Shown: positions 38,301-45,382 of the stretch, piece after piece
Numbering within the stretch: position 1 is the stretch's first letter
Layout of the letters: each line of letters begins with the position of its first letter
Source: Devosia sp. Leaf420
Lineage (GTDB): Bacteria > Pseudomonadota > Alphaproteobacteria > Rhizobiales > Devosiaceae
DNA length: 64,000 nucleotides
Assembly: GCF_001425445.1 (NCBI RefSeq)
Contig: NZ_LMQU01000015.1
Coordinates: 62,001-126,000, forward strand
Direction: 5' to 3'
Notes under the pieces: generated by a model
The model's input: the letters and a program-made list of their open reading frames with translations, nothing else
Databases searched by the model: none
Told to the model about the DNA's origin: nothing
Position numbers and translations under genes: made by a program

Positions 38301-38772
38301 GGACATCGGCTCGCGTATCGCCGCGCTTGGCCGGGCCCACTCCCTGTCGACCAGCGCGCAGGGCGAGCAGTCGGCCAATATCAAGGACCTCATTCTGGCG
38401 ACGCTTGCCCCCTATGAGGGGCATGCGCAGATCCATTCGTCAGGGCCAGTGCTGGAGGTCAAGGCATCGGCCATCTCGTCCTTTGCCCTCATCATCCACG
38501 AATGGGCCACCAATTCCGTCAAATATGGCGTCCTCGGGCCCGAGCCGGGGAACCTTTTGGTGGAATGGTCTGTTCATGACCACCGGCTGTCCCTAGAATG
38601 GACAGAGCAGCGGGTGACCGCTGTACCGCACATTGAGAGTTCCGGTTTCGGAACGATCCTTATGGAGACCTCGGCGCGACAATTGGCGGGCGAACTGATC
38701 ACCACAGTGGATGACAATCGCCTGAAACACGAGTTAAGCGTGCCGACTTCGGTAATTGAGTTAGATGAATAA
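35335..38772 (+). CDS. CheB-CheR-PAS-HWE histidine kinase fusion
   Basis: Cytoplasmic signalling protein of 1145 residues. In order: a CheB methylesterase-like domain (IGIGASAGG with Ser26, SGTGADGTTG, about 20-200), a CheR methyltransferase (GYKRSTLVRRVERRM, IPGCSSGEEAYSYAM, SCRNLLIYF, about 225-485), a coiled coil rich in ELETANEELKSSNEEM-like repeats (about 640-710), two PAS-like domains (about 710-945) and an HWE/HisKA_2 kinase with MNHRVKNLFALI (His961) and HEWATNSVKYG. HWE kinases often pair with LOV sensors and single-domain receivers. Stop overlaps the receiver gene by 8 bases. Confidence 0.92.
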   Translation: MTLNQPAVTTDIEEDATVPVIGIGASAGGLEALRDMFAAAGTSPGMCFVVVQHLDPNHESMMAQLIDRHTELIVKQCEGGEKVEADTVYIIPPGHGLAIMDGHLTLTDFEQPRGLRRPIDDFFISLALDQTTNAACVILSGTGADGTTGLRAIKEHGGISVVQEPGTAKYDGMPLSAVGTGLVDFVAAPAEIVGRLQSFFNRHKVDKHDQAEVVADHVDELCRVLRTAVGHDFSGYKRSTLVRRVERRMHVLGIAKGRDYLDRTRTDRAECEALFRDLLINVTRFFRDEAIFRQVAEEAIKPLVSADADEDGIRVWIPGCSSGEEAYSYAMLFAEAAETLNRPLTVQIIATDIDEQMLQIARDGSYPNSAMADIPARLREKYTVPHKDHFTIASHIRDLIRFSNHSVVKDPPFSRIDLVSCRNLLIYFNDKLQQSVLPLLHYALKPGGFLVLGPSETVGRFDNLFPAVNAQARIFKRSNASPSYPMELPGGRGEAAPRRADRDTSEVTRVVKEGGLAKSRLMERYVPASLVVDGEGLIVAAYGRLGRFFDFPVTPMDTASATSLARPGLRNTITPLLRQAKEAKRRVVSRDVKVQSDFGTVTAEVVCDPLADGTFLFVFQESAPFAMFTDGDTLAESDGDEHLEAIESELRLTRHRLRSAVEELETANEELKSSNEEMMSMNEELQSTNEELSTVNDELKTKVDQISVVNADLRNFLDSTDLAVIVLDRDLRVRSFTNAATTVFPLQAGDRGRSLSEVASRLASPDYLDDAQRVAETGESIQRRVLSQDGRRTFALKIRPYRLASNEIDGAMLVLTELTDLLSMERELEQGRERLDMAVRTAGIGVWEYSPLTGRAILDNFELANFGIYERDGAVDDLINYVFPADRRVVKEKLHDASLGRGDFEATFRLQSATAGLRWVRAFGRLIDDNGERRLIGVTIDVTPEHQLAETRDVMLREMNHRVKNLFALIAGMIRIASRRYEKVGDMAEDIGSRIAALGRAHSLSTSAQGEQSANIKDLILATLAPYEGHAQIHSSGPVLEVKASAISSFALIIHEWATNSVKYGVLGPEPGNLLVEWSVHDHRLSLEWTEQRVTAVPHIESSGFGTILMETSARQLAGELITTVDDNRLKHELSVPTSVIELDE

Positions 38773-39160
38773 CAAGATCTTGCTGGTCGAAGATGAGCTT
38801 CTTACAGCGATGGACGTTGAAGACACTCTGCGTGAAGCGGGCTGGGATGTAGACGGTCCGTTCTCCAGCGTTCGCAATACCCTTCGTTATCTCGAGAACA
38901 ATTTGCCGCTATGCGCGGTTCTCGACGTGCGTCTTGAAGACGGGGAAGTCCTGCCTGCCGCAGATGTGCTGGCAGAGGCGGGCGTCCCGATTGTTTTTCA
39001 CTCCGGCCATGCCAGCCACGACCAACTCTCGTCGCGCTATCCTGATGCCTCGTTTTGCGACAAGCCGGCTTTGCCGCAAATGCTTGCCCAAGCTGTCGAG
39101 CAGGCCATCGATCGCGTGCGTGGCAGTCTAGACGAGTTGCAGGCCGTCCGCGCCACTTGA
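38765..39160 (+). CDS. Single-domain response regulator
   Basis: CheY-like receiver of 131 residues with no output domain. The acidic pocket is in LLVEDELL, the phospho-acceptor is Asp54 in CAVLDVRLEDG, the conserved Ser/Thr position reads as Ser in FHSGH, and the lysine is in FCDKPAL. It overlaps the HWE kinase gene by 8 bases and is its likely partner, acting as phosphate sink or intermediate. The VRLEDG variant after the Asp is typical of receivers that partner HWE kinases. Confidence 0.9.
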   Translation: MNNKILLVEDELLTAMDVEDTLREAGWDVDGPFSSVRNTLRYLENNLPLCAVLDVRLEDGEVLPAADVLAEAGVPIVFHSGHASHDQLSSRYPDASFCDKPALPQMLAQAVEQAIDRVRGSLDELQAVRAT

Positions 39161-39165
39161 TCGCG

Positions 39166-39744
39166 TTAGCGCCCCTCAAAACTGAGCGTTGAAACCAGTG
39201 TCGCAATCCGTTGAGCCAGTTTTTCTGCTGGCTCCACAGGTTCGGTTCTGAGCCAGTTGATGGCGAGCCAGCTTAGTCCGCCCGCAAAGAAGCGGTTCAC
39301 TGTCTGGGCGTAGACCGGGCTCGCTTCCGAAGGTGCGATATGGCTGGGCACGAGGCGCGTTCCCGTCAGCGAAACCAGGTCATCGAAAAAGCTCGCATTT
39401 CCGGCCTCTTCCATGACCCGCACAAAGAAAGTGCGGTGTTGTGCGAGATAGGCGAAAATTTCCAGCGCCGCCTTTTCGATATGCGCCCGTAGCGCCTCGC
39501 CCGCCAATTCCTCATTTTCCTCTGAATGCGCCAGAGCCTCATCAAGGCGCATGAAGGCAGCCGCGCGCGCTGCGGCGGCGAGATCTGGAAAATGCTGGTA
39601 GAATGTGGGGCGCGTGACGGCAGCTTTTGTTGCGACCTGCGTAATAGAGAGGCCGGACAGAGGTCCTGCGTCCAGCAGTTCAATGACAGCGTCTAAAATG
39701 GCGCCGCGGGATCGTTCGAGACGAGCGTCCATGGGTCCTTGCAT
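39166..39744 (-). CDS. TetR/AcrR-family regulator of the RND pump
   Basis: Repressor of 192 residues. An N-terminal helix-turn-helix spans about residues 10-60 (RGAILDAVIELLDAGPLSGLSITQVATKAAVTRPTFYQHFPD), and the C-terminal helical domain would bind inducer. It is divergent from the efflux operon that starts 89 bases away, the classic arrangement for autoregulation plus pump control. Start at 39744 or at the internal ATG 39732 (AAGGA just before); undecided. Confidence 0.9.
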   Translation of the reverse strand: MQGPMDARLERSRGAILDAVIELLDAGPLSGLSITQVATKAAVTRPTFYQHFPDLAAAARAAAFMRLDEALAHSEENEELAGEALRAHIEKAALEIFAYLAQHRTFFVRVMEEAGNASFFDDLVSLTGTRLVPSHIAPSEASPVYAQTVNRFFAGGLSWLAINWLRTEPVEPAEKLAQRIATLVSTLSFEGR

Positions 39745-39751
39745 AACCTAC

Positions 39752-39783
39752 TTTACAATCGTAAATCTATGCCGTAATTTTAC
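39752..39783. promoter_or_regulatory. Candidate TetR operator
   Basis: Two palindromes lie between the divergent regulator and efflux genes: TTTACAATCGTAAA (39752-39765) and GTAATTTTAC (39774-39783). They share the TTAC/GTAA half-sites and overlap the likely promoters, as expected for a TetR-type operator pair. Confidence 0.6.
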
Positions 39784-39833
39784 ATCTGTCAAATAGGCGG
39801 CAGTATGGCCGCAGCCAGTCGGAGAGCTCGCAT

Positions 39834-40916
39834 ATGCGGTCCCGTTCATCATCAATCCTTCGATCCGCCACGGTAGTCGCGGTCATGGCGTCCCTTTCCG
39901 CGTGCTTTTCCAGCGCCACCCCGCCGGAAAAGCCGCTGGCGCTGGTGCAGGTTCAGTCTGTTGCACTTTCCGATGTTGCCAAGTCGCTCAAGATCACCGG
40001 AGCCGTTCAATCGCGTGCCGAGACGCCGGTCGCGTTTTTGACCGCGGGGCAACTGACCGAGCTTGGCGCCAAGATCGGCGAGGCTGTGACCAAAGGCCAG
40101 GTTCTCGCGCGCCTCTCCTCGCAGGAGCAGGAAGCGGACGTCGAAGCGGCCGCTGCCGGCCTTCAGGCCGCCGAAGTGCGGCTGAAGCAGGCCAACGCGA
40201 CGCTCGATCGTCAGAAATCGCTGTTCGACCAAGGGCTGACCACGAAGAGCGCCTTCGATGGTGCGCAGACCGCATTGGAAACCGCCAGCAATTCCCGTGA
40301 CAGCGCCCAGGCCCAGCTTGATCTGGCGCAGGAAAGCGCCGGCTATACCGAACTCAAGGCACCGGCCGATGGCGTCATCATCCGTCGACTGTACGAGATC
40401 GACGAGGTGGTCCAGGCCGGCTCCCCGGTTTACGTCATCGCTGAAAACGGCCCGCGCAAGGCGGCGCTCAATGTGCAGGAAACTGCGATTGCGCGTTGGG
40501 ACAGGTCGAGGCCGGTGCAGGTGTCGCTGGTCTCCAATCCTGCGATCTCGACGACCGGAACGGTAACAGAAGTAGCTCCCTCACTCGATGCGACCGGCAC
40601 GGTTCAGGTCAAGGTGACGCTCGACGACGGCTCGAAAATGCCTTTGGGATCAGCGGTAACGGCGGTGCTGTCCTGGCCTGCGGAAACCCGCATCGATCTC
40701 CCCGCGAGCGCCCTTTGGCAGACGGGCGAGGTGGCACAGGTCTGGGTGGTGGACGCGCAGAACATCGTCGCGCTCAAGCCCGTCGAAATCGAATCCTACG
40801 GCACCGACGATGTGGTGATCAGCAGCGGCCTCGAGCCCGGTGATCGCGTCGTCGTCTCCGGCACGCAATTCCTTTCACCCCAGCAAAAAGTCGATGTTCA
40901 GGACCTCGGCGCATGA
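39834..40916 (+). CDS. RND efflux periplasmic adaptor lipoprotein (first)
   Basis: Membrane fusion protein of 360 residues linking the RND pump to an outer-membrane channel. The signal peptide ends in a lipobox LSAC with Cys24, so it is lipid-anchored. Then come the lipoyl/barrel-sandwich halves (VAFLTAGQLTELGAKIGEAVTKGQVLARL), a helical hairpin with many Ala, Glu and Gln (about 100-165), and a beta-barrel domain (ETRIDLPASALWQTGEVAQVWVV). Overlaps the next adaptor gene by ATGA. Confidence 0.9.
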   Translation: MRSRSSSILRSATVVAVMASLSACFSSATPPEKPLALVQVQSVALSDVAKSLKITGAVQSRAETPVAFLTAGQLTELGAKIGEAVTKGQVLARLSSQEQEADVEAAAAGLQAAEVRLKQANATLDRQKSLFDQGLTTKSAFDGAQTALETASNSRDSAQAQLDLAQESAGYTELKAPADGVIIRRLYEIDEVVQAGSPVYVIAENGPRKAALNVQETAIARWDRSRPVQVSLVSNPAISTTGTVTEVAPSLDATGTVQVKVTLDDGSKMPLGSAVTAVLSWPAETRIDLPASALWQTGEVAQVWVVDAQNIVALKPVEIESYGTDDVVISSGLEPGDRVVVSGTQFLSPQQKVDVQDLGA

Positions 40917-41986
40917 ACAAGTTTTATTCCATCGCCCTTACCCTGGTGCTCGCCAGCACCTTGGCTGCCTGCAGTTCCGAGGCGCCACCAGAAGCGCCGA
41001 TCCGCCCGGTGCTCTCCATTGTCGCCGGGCCCAACAGCGCCGCGGTCGCTGGCTTTGTCGGGGTCATCGAGCCGCAAGTCTCGGTGGACCAATCCTTCCG
41101 TGTTGGGGGCACGCTCGTGACCCGCACAGCCGAAGTCGGCGATACCGTCAGCATCGGCGACCCCATCGCAACGCTCGACGCCACCACCTACGATCTTTCG
41201 CTCGAAACGGCGCGCGCCAATCTCCAGACCGCTCAGGCGCAATATGACAATGCCGCCGCCAGCGAAGGCCGGCTGCGCACGCTCAACCAGAGTGATGTCA
41301 TTTCGACGTCCAATCTTGAAGAATCCGAGCAACAGACGGAAGCCGCCCGTGCTGGTCTCGTCCAGGCCCAATCCCGCGTCAAACAGGCCGAGGAGCAATT
41401 GGCCTATACTGGCCTCAAAGCCTCGATCGACGGCGTCGTGACCGCCATTGGTGCCGAGCCCGGCGCGGTTGTCGCTGCCGGCCAGGCCGTGGTCACCATT
41501 GCCCAGCCGCAGGATCGCGATCTCGTCATCGATGTGCCCGAAGAAGTGGTGCAGGGCCTCTCGCTGGGCGATCGGTTCACGGTCGTGCCGCAGCTCGCAG
41601 CCGATGTCGCTGCCGATGGGACACTGCGCGAAATCGCGCCGCAGGCCGATCCCGTGACCCGCACTTGGCGCCTCCGCATCGGCCTTGAAAATCCATCGCA
41701 GGATTTCTGGCTCGGCACCACCGCAAGCGCTGTTCCGCAAGGTGGCGTGAGCGGGGCGATCGAACTCCCCCAGGTGGCCATCAAGACCGTCGATGGCGCG
41801 ACCAGCATTTTCGTCGTCAACGAAACTGATGCGACCGTCAGCCAACGCAACGTCACCGTTGCGCCGGCCGCCAACGGCTTCGTGACTATCCAATCCGGCT
41901 TGGAGTCAGGGGAGCGGGTCGTCATTGCCGGGGTCAATAGCCTTGCCGATGGCCAGAAGATCAAGCTCGAGCAGGAGAGCAAGTAA
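40913..41986 (+). CDS. RND efflux periplasmic adaptor lipoprotein (second)
   Basis: Second adaptor, 357 residues, lipobox LAAC with Cys20. The lipoyl-type motif is FRVGGTLVTRTAEVGDTVSIGDPIATLD, followed by a coiled hairpin (about 90-155), LKASIDGVVTAIGAEPGAVVAAGQ, and a C-terminal barrel (LPQVAIKTVDGATSIFVV). Two adaptors with one pump suggest a hetero-oligomeric ring, as known for some RND systems. The stop is directly followed by the pump gene. Confidence 0.9.
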   Translation: MNKFYSIALTLVLASTLAACSSEAPPEAPIRPVLSIVAGPNSAAVAGFVGVIEPQVSVDQSFRVGGTLVTRTAEVGDTVSIGDPIATLDATTYDLSLETARANLQTAQAQYDNAAASEGRLRTLNQSDVISTSNLEESEQQTEAARAGLVQAQSRVKQAEEQLAYTGLKASIDGVVTAIGAEPGAVVAAGQAVVTIAQPQDRDLVIDVPEEVVQGLSLGDRFTVVPQLAADVAADGTLREIAPQADPVTRTWRLRIGLENPSQDFWLGTTASAVPQGGVSGAIELPQVAIKTVDGATSIFVVNETDATVSQRNVTVAPAANGFVTIQSGLESGERVVIAGVNSLADGQKIKLEQESK

Positions 41987-44900
41987 ATGAAGGGCTTTAA
42001 CCTCTCCGATTGGGCGCTCCAGCATCGCTCGCTCGTCTGGTATTTCATGGCCGTAGCTCTGGTCGCCGGCGTCTTTTCCTATCTCCATCTCGGCCGCGAG
42101 GAAGATCCGGCCTTCACAATCCGCACCATGGTCATCGTTGCCCAATGGCCGGGCGCGTCGGCCGAGGAAGTGACCGATCAGGTCACCGAACGGATCGAGC
42201 GCGAACTCCAGGATTTGCAGACGCTCGATTATAGCCGCTCGGTGACAGTTGCCGGCAAGACGACAGTCTATGTCACGCTGCGCAATGAGACCCCTGCCGC
42301 TACCGTCCGTTCGGTGTGGGAAGAAGTGCGCTCGATGATTGGCGACATCGCCTACACCTTCCCCCAAGGCGTGCAGGGCCCGTTCTTCAACGACCGGTTT
42401 GGCGACGTCTATGGCAATATCTTCGCGTTCACCGGCGATGGGCTGACCCAGCGCCAATTGCGCGATTATGTCGAAGACGCCCGCTCGAAAATTCTGACGC
42501 TCCCCGAAGCCGGCAGCGTCGAACTCGTCGGCGCGCAGGATGAAAAGGTCTTCCTCGAATTTTCGACCCGCCAGCTTGCCGCCCTCGGCATCAGCGAGGC
42601 CGAGGTTATCGCGACGCTGCAAGATCAAAACGCGATCACCTCGTCCGGCGTCGTTCAGGCCGGGTCACAGCGCGTCGTTGTTCGCGTCGGTGGGCAGTTT
42701 ACCTCCGACGAGAGCCTCAAGAACATCAATCTCCGGCTCGGCGAGCGCTTCTTCCGCCTCGTTGACGTAGCCACCATCAGCCGGGGCTACACCGATCCCC
42801 CGACCGCGCTGTTCCGCTATAATGGCCAGCCGGCTATCGGCCTCGCCATCGGCATGAGGGCAGGGGGCAATTTGCTCGAATTCGGCGAAGGCCTCGAACA
42901 TGAGGTTGACCGGATCGTCGCGGAACTGCCCTATGGCGTCGAAATCCATCGCGTTTCCGACCAGCCGCATGTGGTCGAAGAAGCCGTCAACGGCTTCACC
43001 AAGGCGCTCTTTGAAGCCGTCGCCATCGTCCTGATCGTCAGCTTTGTCAGCCTTGGCCTCCGAGCGGGCATGGTTGTGGCCCTATCGATCCCGCTCGTCT
43101 TGGCGATCACCTTCCTCGCGATGTCCTATCTCGGCATCTCGCTCCAGCGTGTTTCGCTTGGTGCGCTGATCATTGCGCTGGGCCTCCTCGTCGACGACGC
43201 GATGATTGCGGTCGAGATGATGGTCTCAAAGCTCGAAGCGGGAGAGAGCCTCCGCAACGCGGCGACGGCCGTCTATACCTCGACCGCCTTCCCGATGCTG
43301 ACCGGGACGCTCGTGACCGTCGCGGGCTTTATCCCGATCGGCCTCAATCCGAGCCAAGCCGGTGAATTCACCTATACCCTCTTCGTGGTCCTCGCGATTT
43401 CGCTGATCGTGTCCTGGGTCGTTGCAGTGCTGTTTACGCCTCTGCTTGGTGTCACCATTCTGCCCAAGCAGATGAAGCACAAGGGGCATGGCAAGGGCCG
43501 CCTGATGACGGGCTTTTCCAATCTCATCGAAGGCGCCATGCGGCTCAAATGGCTGACCATAGCCTTCACCGTCGCGCTCTTCGGTGTCTCGGTCTATGGG
43601 CTCACCCATGTGCAGCAGCAATTCTTCCCGTCCTCGGACCGGCCCGAACTGATCGTCGATTGGCACCTGCCGCAGAATGCGTCGATCGCCGAAACCCAGG
43701 CGCAGATCGCCAAGTTCGAGAGCGAAGCGCTGATCGGCAATGCCAATATCGACCACTTCTCGAGCCATGTCGGGGAGGGCGCGCCGCGCTTCGTCCTGAC
43801 GCTCGACGTTCCCGCCGGCCGGCCCTCGCTGGGCCAGACCGTGATCGTCACCAAGAGCATCGAGGTCCGCGATCAGGTGAAGGAGGAGATCGAAGCCTAT
43901 CTCCGCACGACTTTCCCCGGCACCGATACCTATGTCGGCACGCTCTCGCTTGGCCCACCGGTATCCCGCCCGATCCAGTACCGCGTCAGTGGTCCCGATA
44001 TCGAAACCGTCCGCACGCTTTCCCAGCAGCTCTCGGCCAAGATCAGCGAAAATCCTAATCTCGGGCTCGTTCGCTATGATTGGATGGAGACCATGCGGGT
44101 CGTCGAAGTTGATGTGCTTCAGGACAAGGCGCGGCAATTAGGCATCACCAATGCCGATATCGCCAATGGTCTCAACGGTATTTCGAGCGGCCAACCGATC
44201 ACCCAGATCCGCGATAGCATTTACCTCGTCACGGTTGTAGGCCGGGCGGAAGCGGCCGAACGCGACTCGCTCGAAACGCTGCAGAACCTGCAGCTCTCGA
44301 CGGGTGACGGCCGTGCCATTCCGCTCTCGTCGGTCGCAACGCTTTCCTATACTCAGGAGCATCCGATGATCGTCCGGCGCAATCGCGTCCCGACGCTCAC
44401 CGTCAGTGCCGACGTGCTCGGCCATCTCCAGCCGGCAACCGTTGCTGCCGGTCTGAAGCCTGCAGTCGATGCTTTCAGCGAGACGCTGCCCGCCGGCTAT
44501 TCGATTGCCGTAGGCGGCACAGTCGAGAGCAGCGCCGAATCCACGGCACCGATCATCGCTGTCGTTCCCCTCATGCTCTTCGTCATGGCGACCGTGTTGA
44601 TGCTGCAATTGCAGAGCTTTTCGCGGCTCTTCCTCGTCGTCGCCGTGGCGCCGCTTGCTTTGATCGGTGTCGTCGCTGCGCTGCTGCCGTCGGGCAAGCC
44701 GCTTGGCTTTGTCGCCATTCTCGGCATTCTGGCGCTGATCGGCATTCTCGTGCGCAATTCGGTTATCCTGATCGTCCAGATCGAGCATTTGCGGAGCGAA
44801 GGCATGGCAGCCTGGAAAGCGGTGGTGGAAGCCACCGAGCATCGCGTCCGCCCGATCCTTCTCACCGCGTTGGCCGCAAGCCTTGGGCTGATCCCGATCG

Positions 44901-45064
44901 CAACCGAAGTGTTCTGGAGCCCCATGGCCTTTGCCATGATCGGCGGCATCCTCGTCGGCACTATGCTGACGCTGGTTTTCCTGCCGGCACTCTATGTCAC
45001 CTGGTTCAGGATCAAGCCCGAACCAGAGCCGCCGCGCGAAGACGTCGCGCCAGTCCAGGCGTGA
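41987..45064 (+). CDS. RND-family efflux pump inner-membrane transporter
   Basis: Proton-driven AcrB/CusA superfamily transporter of 1025 residues with two repeats of a helix plus large periplasmic domain. Features are the N-terminal YFMAVALVAGVFSYLHLGREEDPAF, the helix-4 region GLLVDDAMIAVEMM (Asp pair for proton relay), and the second-half GFVAILGILALIGILVRNSVILIVQIEHLR. It resembles hydrophobe/drug exporters rather than heavy-metal CusA (no MET-rich motif). Operon partners are the two adaptors; no outer-membrane factor gene is nearby, so a shared TolC-like channel is expected. Confidence 0.93.
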   Translation: MKGFNLSDWALQHRSLVWYFMAVALVAGVFSYLHLGREEDPAFTIRTMVIVAQWPGASAEEVTDQVTERIERELQDLQTLDYSRSVTVAGKTTVYVTLRNETPAATVRSVWEEVRSMIGDIAYTFPQGVQGPFFNDRFGDVYGNIFAFTGDGLTQRQLRDYVEDARSKILTLPEAGSVELVGAQDEKVFLEFSTRQLAALGISEAEVIATLQDQNAITSSGVVQAGSQRVVVRVGGQFTSDESLKNINLRLGERFFRLVDVATISRGYTDPPTALFRYNGQPAIGLAIGMRAGGNLLEFGEGLEHEVDRIVAELPYGVEIHRVSDQPHVVEEAVNGFTKALFEAVAIVLIVSFVSLGLRAGMVVALSIPLVLAITFLAMSYLGISLQRVSLGALIIALGLLVDDAMIAVEMMVSKLEAGESLRNAATAVYTSTAFPMLTGTLVTVAGFIPIGLNPSQAGEFTYTLFVVLAISLIVSWVVAVLFTPLLGVTILPKQMKHKGHGKGRLMTGFSNLIEGAMRLKWLTIAFTVALFGVSVYGLTHVQQQFFPSSDRPELIVDWHLPQNASIAETQAQIAKFESEALIGNANIDHFSSHVGEGAPRFVLTLDVPAGRPSLGQTVIVTKSIEVRDQVKEEIEAYLRTTFPGTDTYVGTLSLGPPVSRPIQYRVSGPDIETVRTLSQQLSAKISENPNLGLVRYDWMETMRVVEVDVLQDKARQLGITNADIANGLNGISSGQPITQIRDSIYLVTVVGRAEAAERDSLETLQNLQLSTGDGRAIPLSSVATLSYTQEHPMIVRRNRVPTLTVSADVLGHLQPATVAAGLKPAVDAFSETLPAGYSIAVGGTVESSAESTAPIIAVVPLMLFVMATVLMLQLQSFSRLFLVVAVAPLALIGVVAALLPSGKPLGFVAILGILALIGILVRNSVILIVQIEHLRSEGMAAWKAVVEATEHRVRPILLTALAASLGLIPIATEVFWSPMAFAMIGGILVGTMLTLVFLPALYVTWFRIKPEPEPPREDVAPVQA

Positions 45065-45070
45065 TCTTGA

Positions 45071-45103
45071 GAAGGCCCGCACATGATGCGGGCCTTCGCT
45101 TTT
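45071..45103 (+). terminator. Rho-independent terminator of the RND operon
   Basis: GAAGGCCCGCA (45071-45081) pairs perfectly with TGCGGGCCTTC (45087-45097) around a 5-base loop, followed by GCTTTT. It lies 6 bases after the pump stop and separates it from the kdp operon. Confidence 0.92.
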
Positions 45104-45192
45104 ATGCAATCTTTATACCGCCGCCATCCAATCCATATGGAAGCTTGAGGCGCCGCGGATGCAATGGAGAGGCTCCAGTCGGAGTTCTGTCC
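45104..45192 (+). promoter_or_regulatory. kdp operon promoter region with possible KdpE site
   Basis: This short leader lies between the terminator and the first kdp-associated gene. CTTTATACC at 45111-45119 resembles the TTTATA half-site of E. coli KdpE operators, but the second half-site is not obvious. Weak evidence. Confidence 0.3.
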
Positions 45193-45276
45193 ATGCTCGA
45201 TATTCTCTTCATCTTTCTTGGTGCCGCCATGCTCGCCGCTCTCGCGGGCTATGCGTTGGCGCTCGATCGGCTTTAG
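45193..45276 (+). CDS. 27-residue membrane peptide upstream of kdpF
   Basis: Small open frame encoding MLDILFIFLGAAMLAALAGY plus ALALDRL, one predicted membrane helix. GGAG at 45181-45184, 8 bases before the ATG, is a credible ribosome-binding site. It stops 7 bases before kdpF. I recall similar short peptides ending YAxxxxRL before kdpF in other proteobacteria, which supports a real gene; the function, perhaps an accessory to the Kdp complex, is unknown. Confidence 0.65.
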   Translation: MLDILFIFLGAAMLAALAGYALALDRL

Positions 45277-45283
45277 CCCTGCC

Positions 45284-45364
45284 ATGTTGCTTGTCTCATT
45301 CCTCGTCGCGCTGGTGCTTGCCATCTATCTTCTGGTGACGCTGCTGCGTCCCGAGCGGTTCTGA
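45284..45364 (+). CDS. kdpF: Potassium-transporting ATPase KdpF subunit
   Basis: Peptide of 26 residues, a single membrane helix ending with LLVTLLRPERF, matching the KdpF consensus (…YLxxALLRPEKF). It stabilises the KdpABC complex in the inner membrane. It sits just before kdpA, as in canonical operons. Confidence 0.88.
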   Translation: MLLVSFLVALVLAIYLLVTLLRPERF

Positions 45365-45382
45365 CCGGATCGGAGTTTTCAA

